DNA of 64,000 nucleotides from AV40 sp963817335 (lineage in GTDB: Bacteria; Verrucomicrobiota; Verrucomicrobiia; Chthoniobacterales; UBA10450). The translations under genes were made by a program, and so were the position numbers. The DNA lies in contig CAWFNX010000004.1 of the NCBI GenBank assembly GCA_963817335.1, forward strand, positions 231,218 to 295,217, given 5' to 3'. The stretch's first letter is position 1. Each line of letters begins with the position of its first letter. Shown piece by piece: positions 1 to 7,944 of this stretch. The notes below the pieces were generated by a model. The model made no database searches and was not told the origin of the DNA. It saw only the letters and a list, made by a program, of their open reading frames with translations.

Positions 1-1550
1 AGCAGTTGCACGAATATCCGCTGGATAAGCAAACGCCGTCGCAAAAGCTTTCGACCCACGTCCTCGAATGGTTTTTGAAGGACCAGGTCGAGGGCGAGAA
101 GTGGCAGGACTACAACTATCCGGTCAATCAGTTGTTCGGCGTGCAGAACCAATATCCCTCGTTCATGGCCAACACCCATCGCCTCTTCAACGCGCGCGAT
201 TGCGAATATTACATCATGCGCCTCGACGGGCTGCCGACGAAGTTCGATCAAACACTCGAAAGCCTGAGGAAGCGGGAACAGGAACAAATCATCCCACCGC
301 GCTTTGTGGTCGAAGAAGTGCTCAAGGAGATGACAGAGTTCGTCGCCAAACCGGCCGCCGAAAATATTCTGGCCACGTCCTTCAAGGAACGCGCGGCCAA
401 GATCGACAAGTTAAGCGACCAACAGCGCGCTGATTTTCAGAAACGCGTCGAAGCATCCATTACCAGTCACGTTTATCCGGCGTATCAGAAGTTGATCGCC
501 TACTTCAACGAACTGCTTCCGAAAACGACGACCGACGATGGAGTTTGGAAATTGCCGAACGGTGACGCGTATTACGCCTATGCGCTGAAGTCGAACACGA
601 CGACCGACATGCCGCCGAACGAAGTGCACGAGCTTGGTTTGCGCGAGGTCACCCGGATCGAAGGTGAAATGCGGGCAATTCTCGACGCCAATGGCTTCGC
701 CGGCCAGCCGATCGGCGCTTCGATCGACCAACTCGGCAAGGATCCGCGTTTCTTGTATTCGAACGACGACAAAGGCCGCGCCGAAGCGCTCGCCGAATAC
801 AAGCGGCTGATCGACACTGCGGTGGCGGAATCCAAAGCGCACTTGTTTTACATCGCACCCAAGGCGCAGATCGACATTCGCCGGGTGGAACCTTTCAAGG
901 AGGCGACCGCGCCCGGGGCATACTATCAGGGCGGCGCGATGGATGGATCACGCCCTGGGATCTTTTATGCGAACCTGCGCGATATGAACGAAGTCCCCAA
1001 ATGGAGCATGCCGACGCTGTCGTATCATGAAGGCGTTCCCGGACATCACTGGCAAATCTCGATCGCGCAGGAACTCAAAGGCGTTCCGCAGTTTCGGAAG
1101 GTTCTTCCGTTCACCGCGTATGCTGAAGGCTGGGCCCTTTACTGCGAATGGCTCGCCAAACAAGCCGGTTGGTACGACAAGGATCAGTTCGGCGACCTTG
1201 GCCGTCTGCGCGACGAGCAACTGCGCGCGGTGCGCCTGGTCGTCGATACTGGCATTCACGCCAAGCATTGGACCCGTGAGCAGGCCATCGCCTACATGCG
1301 CGACAAGACCGGCATTGGCGAGAAGGAAGTGAAATCGGAGATCGAGCGTTACATCGTGAATCCCGGGCAAGCCTGCGCCTACAAAGTTGGAATGTTGAAA
1401 ATCCAGGAGTTGCGGGCGCGGGCCCAACAAGAGCTCGGCGACAAATTCGATCAGCGTGAATTTCACGACACCGTCCTAAAGAACGGGTCGTTGCCGCTCG
1501 AAATCCTCGAGGAGCAGATCAACGACTACATCGCGAAGAAGAAAGCGTAA
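1..1550 (+). CDS. DUF885 family metallopeptidase-like protein (5' end outside window)
   Basis: The reading frame is open from the left edge, so the start and probably a signal peptide lie upstream. About 514 residues are visible, close to the usual full length of about 580-600 for DUF885. The family hallmark is the motif SYHEGVPGHHWQISIAQ around residues 338-354, an HExxPGHH-type zinc-site-like sequence. The neighbouring WALYCEWL and YIVNPGQACAYKVG segments are also typical. DUF885 proteins are generally secreted and predicted to be metallopeptidases; the substrate is unknown. The gene ends just before a REP-like hairpin. Family assignment is firm, function is not. Confidence 0.85.
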   Translation, partial: QLHEYPLDKQTPSQKLSTHVLEWFLKDQVEGEKWQDYNYPVNQLFGVQNQYPSFMANTHRLFNARDCEYYIMRLDGLPTKFDQTLESLRKREQEQIIPPRFVVEEVLKEMTEFVAKPAAENILATSFKERAAKIDKLSDQQRADFQKRVEASITSHVYPAYQKLIAYFNELLPKTTTDDGVWKLPNGDAYYAYALKSNTTTDMPPNEVHELGLREVTRIEGEMRAILDANGFAGQPIGASIDQLGKDPRFLYSNDDKGRAEALAEYKRLIDTAVAESKAHLFYIAPKAQIDIRRVEPFKEATAPGAYYQGGAMDGSRPGIFYANLRDMNEVPKWSMPTLSYHEGVPGHHWQISIAQELKGVPQFRKVLPFTAYAEGWALYCEWLAKQAGWYDKDQFGDLGRLRDEQLRAVRLVVDTGIHAKHWTREQAIAYMRDKTGIGEKEVKSEIERYIVNPGQACAYKVGMLKIQELRARAQQELGDKFDQREFHDTVLKNGSLPLEILEEQINDYIAKKKA

Positions 1551-1559
1551 CCACGATGT

Positions 1560-1585
1560 TGTAGCCACGGCCCTGTGGGCCGTCC
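1560..1585. repeat. REP-like hairpin, left flank of the RAYT
   Basis: The sequence TGTAGCCACGGCCCTGTGGG continues into CCGT and folds as ACGGCCC/GGGCCGT. Its near-identical inverted counterpart lies at 2115-2138 on the other side of the transposase gene, and a related copy is at 29564-29589. Confidence 0.7.
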
Positions 1586-1589
1586 TTGT

Positions 1590-2123
1590 TCAGACTCTAT
1601 CAATCACGACAATCTCTCCTTGGTACGGCCAATCTTCGGGATTCGTAACTAGTCCAGCACGCACCGGATTCTGCAAAATGTATTCCCATTTCGCATTCAT
1701 ACTTTCGTCATTGCGCAGAATGTGATCGAAAAACCCTTCCTGCCAGATTTGGCCATTCGATTTTGACCAATCGTTTGCGCGCGTGATCGACTGCTTCAAT
1801 GCGCCTATCCAACGACCGAGTTCAAACTCGATATGTCCGCAAACAAATAAATGCACGTGGTCCGGCATGATGACATAGCGGCCAACTGCGACGTTGAAAT
1901 CGACAGCGCGTTGAGAAAACTGAACGAAAGCATAATGTGTTCGTTCGGAGGCGAAGACCGGTCTGCGGCGATGCGTGCAAAAGGTAACGAAATAAATTGG
2001 CGAGTCGCATCTCTGAAAGACTTCATCGAGGCGCGGCGGACGCCGGCCAAATCTTCTGGGGAGCACAAGTTCACGGTAGTTCGGAATTTCGGCAACTTGC
2101 AATCCACAATTCAAACGGCGCAC
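1590..2123 (-). CDS. REP-associated tyrosine transposase (RAYT, Y1_Tnp/IS200-like)
   Basis: This 177-residue protein has the RAYT signature set: YFVTFCTHRRRPVF near residues 44-57, the HUH metal motif in VIMPDHVHLFV near 84-94, the WQEGFFDHILRNDES block near 126-140, and KWEYILQNPVRAGLV with the presumed catalytic tyrosine near 147. RAYTs are single-copy domesticated relatives of IS200/IS605 transposases that act on REP palindromes. The gene sits between two inverted REP-like hairpins (1560-1585 and 2115-2138), as expected for a RAYT and its cognate repeats. The first about 20 residues lie before the conserved core, so the start could be later. Confidence in the family is high; activity cannot be judged. 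Confidence 0.9.
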   Translation of the reverse strand: MRRLNCGLQVAEIPNYRELVLPRRFGRRPPRLDEVFQRCDSPIYFVTFCTHRRRPVFASERTHYAFVQFSQRAVDFNVAVGRYVIMPDHVHLFVCGHIEFELGRWIGALKQSITRANDWSKSNGQIWQEGFFDHILRNDESMNAKWEYILQNPVRAGLVTNPEDWPYQGEIVVIDRV

Positions 2124-2138
2124 AGCGCCGTGGCTACA
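2115..2138. repeat. REP-like hairpin, right flank of the RAYT
   Basis: ACGGCGCACAGCGCCGTGGC followed by TACA. Read on the minus strand it matches the left-flank hairpin at 1560 with only two substitutions in the stem, which compensate each other in base pairing. This makes an inverted pair around the transposase gene. Confidence 0.7.
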
Positions 2139-2146
2139 CGAATAGA

Positions 2147-2749
2147 ATGCGCAAGATTCTTATCGCGCTCCTAATTGTTGTCACACTAGCGGTCTTGTGG
2201 CTTTGGCGAGGACGCGACTTGGTGACGTTGGCCGATCGGTTCAAGACGATTGAAACAAGCTCGAATTTGGTCAATTCGATTACCTACGAAGGCAGTGGAA
2301 CCGGCGGTACTCTTCACGTCGCGGAGTCTGACTTGACTCTCGATGAGACGAAGTTGGGTGAAGCAAAGCCGAATGTCGGAACGACCAAGGATGGGCAGCT
2401 TGCGCTGTCGTTCGGTGGGAGAGTTTTTCCGTTTGGCCCGGCAGCGTCGCAAGACGACAAGCTTTCCGCCAATGTCCCGAGCGGCGACGTCGCGAAGATT
2501 TCGATCGAGCACAGCGCGATCGCCTGGCCGAATTTTTTCGAGGTGAACTACATGACGGGCAATTCGCCGAAATGGAAACGCTACATCTACCGCAAGCTCA
2601 CCTGGACCAAGGCCAACGGAGCAAAACTGGAAATGCTCTGGCGCTACGAACAATTCTTTTACGCCAATGATGGATGGATCGAGGCCTTCATGACCAGGCC
2701 TGAGACTACGGGTTTGATTCGCGTTGAAATTTCAAACGCATCTCGATAA
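2147..2749 (+). CDS. Hypothetical membrane-anchored protein
   Basis: A 200-residue protein that starts MRKILIALLIVVTLAVLWLW, a single N-terminal membrane anchor or uncleaved signal, followed by a hydrophilic extracytoplasmic domain rich in Gly, Ser and Thr. The frame is open further upstream, but that part overlaps the RAYT hairpin, and the ATG at 2147 gives the natural hydrophobic N-terminus. No family was recognised. It is followed 26 bp later by a di-heme cytochrome on the same strand, so the two may be co-transcribed. Confidence 0.7.
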   Translation: MRKILIALLIVVTLAVLWLWRGRDLVTLADRFKTIETSSNLVNSITYEGSGTGGTLHVAESDLTLDETKLGEAKPNVGTTKDGQLALSFGGRVFPFGPAASQDDKLSANVPSGDVAKISIEHSAIAWPNFFEVNYMTGNSPKWKRYIYRKLTWTKANGAKLEMLWRYEQFFYANDGWIEAFMTRPETTGLIRVEISNASR

Positions 2750-2775
2750 ATCGGGGATGTGAAAGCTCCCGGTTC

Positions 2776-4404
2776 ATGACCGTCGCGTGCGTTCTAGCTG
2801 CTGCACTCTCTGGTGGCGGTTTGCTGATCGGCGCCGTCTACGACAACGCAGTCTCCGCGACGAAACCGGGCAATCCGGCGGTCAACGTCGACATCGCGCA
2901 CCAGCAGGTCCCGAGTTGGTCGACAGACGATCTCAACTTTTTCCTTCACGGCTCGATGAGCACCGAAGTTGTGCCGGAATCGGTGCTACGTGCGTTCATC
3001 AAAACTTATCCGGATCTATTCCCGAGTTGGGACCTGAGCCATCTCGGAATGATTCCGGACAAGGAATTCGGCTGGCCGATCGGGTTTTCGCGGAAAAATG
3101 TTCGGCATCTCGGCAACATGTCGGCGATCGGAATCAACTGCGCGTCGTGTCACGTCGCCCAAATCACCTCGAATTCGTCGAAAGAGCCGATCCGGATCCT
3201 CGGCGTCACCAGTCATTTCAACGTCGAAGATTTTTTTGGATCCGTGCTGATCGCCACGTTCAAAACATCCGATCCAGAGAACATGAAACGATTTCTCCGG
3301 AATTATGTTTCGGACACCGATAAAGTTCACGGCGATCACGCCGAGACTTCAGTGAATTCCGCGTGGGCGAAACAACAGGAGAAGATCCTGTCGGTCATGA
3401 AAGCCGATCCGTTCGGCGCGAAAGACATCGCGGCTGGAGAACTGTACCAGATCGAACCGACCGAGGTGAAAATCGACCTTCAATCGCTTGAGAAGGGCGA
3501 CCTCGATCTTGCAGCGCGAGCGCATTCGATGCTGAAGCTGTTTCACAACATGCGCGCAGCCTTGCACGTTCCCGATCAGCCGCCGGACAAAATTCCTCCG
3601 CGGTCTGGTCCCGGCCGGAACGATGCCTTCGGCTTGCTCGCGGCGAGTTTGCTCAATTCACCGCAGCCCTACTCGCCCATCAAGTTCGGCTTGGTTTGGA
3701 ATGTTGGACAGAGGACGTGGGTCCATTGGGACGGAAACACGAAATCGCCGATCGCGCGCAATCTGCTCGCGTCGCTCGGACTTGGCGCGCCGATGCAGGG
3801 CAAGCACGGCGACCTGATTTTCGCCGACCTGAAACGCCAGACCGACCTGTCGGAGAAAATCTCGCCCCCGAAATATCCATTTACAGTCGACAACGACTCC
3901 GCCAAGCGGGGCGCGCCGTTGTTCGAACAGAATTGCAATTCATGTCACGGCGGCCCGGAAAGCGACAAACGATTGTTCGCGGTCGCCGACGTTGGGACAG
4001 ATCCGCATCGCGCCGAAATGTTCACTCAAAAACTGGCGGACGGTTTCAATAAATTCCTCGCGGAGCTGGAAAGTGAAGGTTACCAGCCGCCCAAAGAATT
4101 CGGCGTTCGCAGCACTGGCAAATACTGGGCGCCGACGCTGGGCGGCGTTTGGGCGCGATCGCCTTATCTCCACAACGGTTCGGTGCGAACAATGCACGAG
4201 CTCCTCGCCTCTCCCGTGCAACGAGCGAAAACGTTTCATCGCGGGTCGCGGGTGTTCGACGAAAAGGAAATGGGTTACTCGGACGAAGGCACGTATGTCT
4301 TAGATACTGCGGGCAGCGGCAATTCGAATTCGGGCCACGATTACGGCACAAACTTGTCCGAGACCGAGAAACGGGATTTGATCGAGTACTTAAAAACCTT
4401 GTGA
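2776..4404 (+). CDS. Di-heme cytochrome c protein (RoxA / cytochrome-c-peroxidase-like)
   Basis: A 542-residue exported protein with an N-terminal hydrophobic segment and two c-type heme sites: CASCH at residues 122-126 and CNSCH at 387-391. The C-terminal stretch KYWAPTLGGVWARSPYLHNGSV resembles the second heme domain of di-heme peroxidases and of the rubber oxygenases RoxA/RoxB. The inter-heme domain is larger than in classical CcpA, which favours the RoxA-like branch, but the substrate cannot be inferred. It should act in the periplasm and need cytochrome c maturation. The downstream 160 bp hold only hairpins and then a small membrane protein. Confidence 0.8.
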   Translation: MTVACVLAAALSGGGLLIGAVYDNAVSATKPGNPAVNVDIAHQQVPSWSTDDLNFFLHGSMSTEVVPESVLRAFIKTYPDLFPSWDLSHLGMIPDKEFGWPIGFSRKNVRHLGNMSAIGINCASCHVAQITSNSSKEPIRILGVTSHFNVEDFFGSVLIATFKTSDPENMKRFLRNYVSDTDKVHGDHAETSVNSAWAKQQEKILSVMKADPFGAKDIAAGELYQIEPTEVKIDLQSLEKGDLDLAARAHSMLKLFHNMRAALHVPDQPPDKIPPRSGPGRNDAFGLLAASLLNSPQPYSPIKFGLVWNVGQRTWVHWDGNTKSPIARNLLASLGLGAPMQGKHGDLIFADLKRQTDLSEKISPPKYPFTVDNDSAKRGAPLFEQNCNSCHGGPESDKRLFAVADVGTDPHRAEMFTQKLADGFNKFLAELESEGYQPPKEFGVRSTGKYWAPTLGGVWARSPYLHNGSVRTMHELLASPVQRAKTFHRGSRVFDEKEMGYSDEGTYVLDTAGSGNSNSGHDYGTNLSETEKRDLIEYLKTL

Positions 4405-4431
4405 GGTGGATCGGCTTACGCTCCCGCTAGT

Positions 4432-4530
4432 GTGGCGAAAGTGTGCCCGATTTTGGTTCGCCGCAGGGCGGCCGCCTTCTCCGAAGACGATCAAAACGCG
4501 TTCGGAGAACGCGTTCCACCTAGTTTGATT
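4432..4530. repeat. REP-like hairpin cluster
   Basis: Gene-free stretch between the cytochrome and the small membrane protein. It contains several short inverted repeats, for example CGCCGCAGGGCGGC and AACGCGTTCGGAGAACGCGT, and ends in TTCCACCTAG. It is similar in style, though not in exact sequence, to the other dispersed palindromes here, and may act as a terminator for the cytochrome gene. Confidence 0.45.
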
Positions 4531-4564
4531 GTCAGCGCGGCGTTTGACTGAAAATAATTGAACC

Positions 4565-4723
4565 ATGAAAAAACTCGGAATGATCTTGCTCGGAGTTTAT
4601 TTGATTATCGACGCTCTGCTCGGGTTCGGAGTGAACATCGGGCCCCTGGTCTTCTTGCTCTACCTCGTCGCCTGCGCAGCGGGCATTCTTATTTTGATTG
4701 GGGCGTTGAAGAACTCGAATTGA
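4565..4723 (+). CDS. Small membrane protein (52 aa)
   Basis: A 52-residue ORF, MKKLGMILLGVYLIIDALLG onward, consisting almost entirely of two hydrophobic segments (about residues 5-20 and 26-46), with a positively charged N-terminus and a polar KNSN tail. The composition is that of a real two-helix membrane peptide. Its last 35 bp overlap the 3' end of the convergent epimerase gene. No clear Shine-Dalgarno is visible. No family recognised; moderate confidence that it is expressed. Confidence 0.5.
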   Translation: MKKLGMILLGVYLIIDALLGFGVNIGPLVFLLYLVACAAGILILIGALKNSN

Positions 4724-5360
4724 GTTCGCGAATCTTCGGAACGTCCAGGATTTGAATTCCAGACGGTGGATTGCCCACTGCCCAGACGAGCGCACCCAAC
4801 ATCTGCTGAATCGTGACTAGTCCGAGCCGTTCAGCCCCTTTCCGGGTCTTCGGAATTTTCTCGAGAATCCAATAGACTGGCAGAACTGCGTAAGGCCACC
4901 AGTGCCCCGGGCCAAGCACGTACCACGGCCGGACGAACGTGGCGTTGATTCCGCTCTCGCGAATCATTTGTTCGCCCGCCCTTCGAACTTCGATGAAATC
5001 TTTCATCACCGGAGCCGGATGCGCGACGCTCAGATACAGGAAATGCCGGATGCCGGCTTCGCGGGCCGCTTTAATCGCGACTTTGATTGAAACGAGATCG
5101 ATCTGGCGAAACTGTTTCGCTTTCGCGGGGCTGGGATGTGGCACACCAATCAGATGAACGAACGTGTCGCATCCGCGAGCCTGCTCGACATACGAATCGA
5201 TTTTCAACGCGTCCCCAACCACACCGATCGCGCCGGCTGGTAGTTTGTTTTCAGACCCGGCTCGCACCAGCGCTTTGATTTGATTCCCACGCTTGCGAAG
5301 CTGCGGAATCAATCGCGAGCCGATGTAGCCGGTGCCGCCGGTAACGAAAATCTCTGGCAT
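4689..5360 (-). CDS. NAD(P)-binding epimerase/NmrA-like protein
   Basis: A 223-residue atypical short-chain dehydrogenase. The N-terminus MPEIFVTGGTGYIGSRLIPQ carries the GxxGxxG dinucleotide-binding motif, and HFLYLSVAHP and VRPWYVLGPGHWWPY fit NAD-dependent epimerase/complex-I-assembly-like proteins. These often act on nucleotide sugars or as redox sensors; the substrate is unknown. Its start is 3 bp from the stop of the upstream methyltransferase gene, so the two probably form an operon. Confidence 0.8.
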   Translation of the reverse strand: MPEIFVTGGTGYIGSRLIPQLRKRGNQIKALVRAGSENKLPAGAIGVVGDALKIDSYVEQARGCDTFVHLIGVPHPSPAKAKQFRQIDLVSIKVAIKAAREAGIRHFLYLSVAHPAPVMKDFIEVRRAGEQMIRESGINATFVRPWYVLGPGHWWPYAVLPVYWILEKIPKTRKGAERLGLVTIQQMLGALVWAVGNPPSGIQILDVPKIRELNSSSSTPQSK

Positions 5361-5363
5361 CGT

Positions 5364-6167
5364 TCATCGTTTAATCGCTCGCACCATCAGATAATCCTGG
5401 CGGACAAGATTATCCTCGAAATAGGGCTCGATGAGTGCGTCGTACTCGCGTCGAAATTGCGCCAGTTTTTCTGGGTCGCTTGCGCTGAGCGTTTGCACCA
5501 GTTTCAACATCGGTCCGGCGGTGCGTTCGATGTGATCGCGATAATTCTGCACGGTCAAGGCGGGAACGAGCATGCAGGCGCGGTCGAAGAGAATGTCTTT
5601 CACCGCAGAGTTCAGCCGTTCGCGGACAATGGCTGTGTCGCCCCATTGCGGCGGCGGCGACGTTCCTGGAGGTGGCGGTGGCACGTAGCATCCGACCAGG
5701 GCGAAGCTGGAGCCGATTAACAATTCCGGCGGCCAGGTGCTGAATGCGATGGTACCACCGGGCTTCAGCACACGCAGCATTTGTCCGATTGCAACTTCGG
5801 GCCGCGGTGCAAACATGTGGCCAAACTGGCTAAGCACGACATCGAACTCGTCGTCACCGAAAGGCAACGCTTCCGCATCGCCTTCGTAAAAATCGATTTC
5901 GAACCGGGCTATCTTCGCGTTCTCTCGAGCCCGCTCGAGCAACTCCGGTGTAAGATCAACACCGCGGACGCGCGCGCCGATTCGAGCGGCCGTGATCGCC
6001 ACCACGCCGGTGCCGCAGGCCACATCGAGAACATTCTGATCGGAGCGGACTTTCGCGAATTTCACGAGCCGCGCCGCCGGTGGCGTTGTCAGGCCTTCCA
6101 GCGGTGAGAAATGTTTCCAGCCTTGTCGTTGTGCTTCCTTGAACTTTGCAATTGGATCGTCGCTCAT
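5364..6167 (-). CDS. Class I SAM-dependent methyltransferase
   Basis: A 267-residue protein beginning MSDDPIAKFKEAQRQGWKHF. Motif I is VLDVACGTGVVAITAA (about residues 45-60), followed by the acidic residue of motif II (VRGVDLTPELLERAR), FDVVLSQFGHMF and LRVLKPGGTIAFSTW, the standard order for ubiquinone/menaquinone-methyltransferase-like enzymes. An odd proline run, YVPPPPPGTSPPP, lies near residue 165. The frame is open further upstream, but the ATG at 6167 starts the recognisable family sequence and keeps the gene from running into the divergent L,D-transpeptidase. Substrate unknown. Confidence 0.85.
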   Translation of the reverse strand: MSDDPIAKFKEAQRQGWKHFSPLEGLTTPPAARLVKFAKVRSDQNVLDVACGTGVVAITAARIGARVRGVDLTPELLERARENAKIARFEIDFYEGDAEALPFGDDEFDVVLSQFGHMFAPRPEVAIGQMLRVLKPGGTIAFSTWPPELLIGSSFALVGCYVPPPPPGTSPPPQWGDTAIVRERLNSAVKDILFDRACMLVPALTVQNYRDHIERTAGPMLKLVQTLSASDPEKLAQFRREYDALIEPYFEDNLVRQDYLMVRAIKR

Positions 6168-6231
6168 GCCCAAATTGAAATCGCCTCTGCCAGTTGCGCA
6201 ATTCACTTTTGCAGCGCATAACTTCCCGCCA

Positions 6232-7290
6232 ATGAAACGTTTCGCCGCGATGATCTCGACGCTTGCCATGTCGATCCTCTCGATCGCGTATGCCCAGCAA
6301 CCGAAGCGACCACTGCAGCAGGAAGCGCCGGTTCGCGCTGTTCCGGTCCGTCCGCCAACTACGACCACGGCGGCCACGCCGAAACCGACGCCCAAGGTTT
6401 TTGTGGCTCTTCCGAATTACAACGAGGAAACCGCCACGCGTCTTCAGATTTTTCTCGATAACAATGATTTCGGGCCGGGAAAGATCGACGGAAAGATGGG
6501 CGAGTTTTTTCGAAAGGCGCTCATTTCATTCAAGCACGCGCACGCCGAGCGCGAAACCGGTGTGGTCGATCAACAGATGCTGGATCAAGTGCCGCAGACG
6601 TTCACGACCTATACCATCAAGGGCGATGATCTCGCTTACGTGGGAGAACTGCCCACTGACCATCCAAGCCAGGCCAAGCTGAAGTTTTTGCCATATACGT
6701 CGATGTTGGAGTTCGTCGCGGAGCGATTCCATTCGGCGGAAGATTACATTCGAAAGCTGAATCACGATCGCGACCTTGACTGCGACCACCTTGAAGTGGG
6801 CGATGAGCTGAAAGTTCCGAACGTGTTGCCGTTCGAAATCGAGAAGGTGAAAGAAATGCAGTTGAAGCCGAACAAAGCGCTCGCAGCCCGAAAAATCTAC
6901 GTCGATACGACCGAACGCCTGCTCGAAGTTTTCGAGAACGACAAACTGGTCTGCGTTTTCCCGATCACGCCCGGTTCCACCGCCCTGCCGGCGCCGGTTG
7001 GAACCTGGAAAATCGTGGGCGCGGCGACCTGGCCCTGGTTCCGATACGACGAATCGATGCTGAACTACGGAGTTCGCAGCGAGGAATATTACAATCTCCC
7101 GCCCGGGCCGAATAATCTGGTCGGCGTGGTTTGGATGGGTTTGGACAAACCGGGAATCGGCATCCATGGCACAAACAATCCAGAGACGATTGGTCGCGCT
7201 GCCAGTCACGGTTGCATTCGTCTCGCCAACTGGGACGCCATTCGGGTGAAAGATCTCATTAGCGTCGGGAATACGGTCATTATTTTCTAG
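6232..7290 (+). CDS. L,D-transpeptidase (YkuD) with peptidoglycan-binding region
   Basis: A 352-residue secreted enzyme. A signal peptide (MKRFAAMISTLAMSILSIAYAQ) is followed by a proline/threonine-rich linker, a peptidoglycan-binding-1-like helical domain (about residues 65-115), a LysM-like segment (about 120-200), and a C-terminal YkuD domain. The catalytic signature is present: H312 in GIHGTNNP and the SHGCIRL motif with Cys328. Such enzymes make 3-3 cross-links or attach proteins to peptidoglycan in the periplasm. The ATG at 6232 was chosen because it directly precedes the signal peptide. The TAG stop codon is the first three bases of a REPIN-like palindrome. Confidence 0.9.
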   Translation: MKRFAAMISTLAMSILSIAYAQQPKRPLQQEAPVRAVPVRPPTTTTAATPKPTPKVFVALPNYNEETATRLQIFLDNNDFGPGKIDGKMGEFFRKALISFKHAHAERETGVVDQQMLDQVPQTFTTYTIKGDDLAYVGELPTDHPSQAKLKFLPYTSMLEFVAERFHSAEDYIRKLNHDRDLDCDHLEVGDELKVPNVLPFEIEKVKEMQLKPNKALAARKIYVDTTERLLEVFENDKLVCVFPITPGSTALPAPVGTWKIVGAATWPWFRYDESMLNYGVRSEEYYNLPPGPNNLVGVVWMGLDKPGIGIHGTNNPETIGRAASHGCIRLANWDAIRVKDLISVGNTVIIF

Positions 7291-7344
7291 GTAGCGGCGA
7301 TTGACCTCAATCGCCATGGCGGTTCGGTGAACCGCCACTACCTA
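7288..7344. repeat. REPIN-like two-hairpin palindrome (57 bp)
   Basis: Outer inverted ends TAGGTAG/CTACCTA enclose two hairpins, GGCGATTGACCTCAATCGCC and GGCGGTTCGGTGAACCGCC. The element at 10132-10188 is its reverse complement with one mismatch in 57. Its first three bases serve as the stop codon of the L,D-transpeptidase gene. Confidence 0.85.
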
Positions 7345-7404
7345 AAAAAGGGAAACATTTTTCGCGCGGAATCGCGACCTCAGGCGTCTAGGCTTTAGAT
7401 CAAC

Positions 7405-7944
7405 ATGATGGACGCCAATGAGCGCGAAGTTTACCGGGCAGCCATTCACGGCGATCGCGAGGCATTTGAAATGATCATTCGCACTCATAGCCGGCCCCTT
7501 TTTGCCATCGCCTACGGCATCCTCCAAAATCGCGAGGAAGCCGAGGATGCGGTCCAGGACGCGCTGGTTAAAGCCTGGAAATCGCGCTGGCGAGTTCGCG
7601 ACCCGGAAAAGTTCCCCGCCTGGCTCTGCATGATCGCGCGTCATCGCGCTCGCGATGTTTTCCGCAAACACCGAACCGTTTCTGTTGCCCACGAACCACA
7701 TGAAACAAGCGAATCTGGGACAACCGAGACGACTGAATTAGATCAACAGCTTCACTCCGCTCTTGCGGCGTTGCCCGAGCTTCATCGCGCAGCCCTCTCG
7801 CTTCGTTACTTCGAGGAAATGGATTACGCGACGATCGAGAACCGGCTCGGTCTGACTAACGGCTCGCTCCGCGGAATTCTCGGCCGCGCGCTGGCGACGA
7901 TGCGCAAGCAACTCAAACCCGCTCTCGCCTCCGAACAGCCATGA
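7405..7944 (+). CDS. RNA polymerase sigma factor, ECF type
   Basis: A 179-residue sigma-70 family protein with only regions 2 and 4. Region 2 is RPLFAIAYGILQNREEAEDAVQDALVKAW (about residues 31-60), with the promoter-melting segment just after it. Region 4 is ELHRAALSLRYFEEMDYATIENRLGLTNGSLRGILGRA (about 127-165). The stop codon overlaps the start of the following zinc-finger protein gene (ATGA), the usual arrangement of an ECF sigma factor and its anti-sigma partner. The target regulon is unknown. No self-like promoter was identified upstream, where a REPIN ends at 7344. Confidence 0.9.
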   Translation: MMDANEREVYRAAIHGDREAFEMIIRTHSRPLFAIAYGILQNREEAEDAVQDALVKAWKSRWRVRDPEKFPAWLCMIARHRARDVFRKHRTVSVAHEPHETSESGTTETTELDQQLHSALAALPELHRAALSLRYFEEMDYATIENRLGLTNGSLRGILGRALATMRKQLKPALASEQP

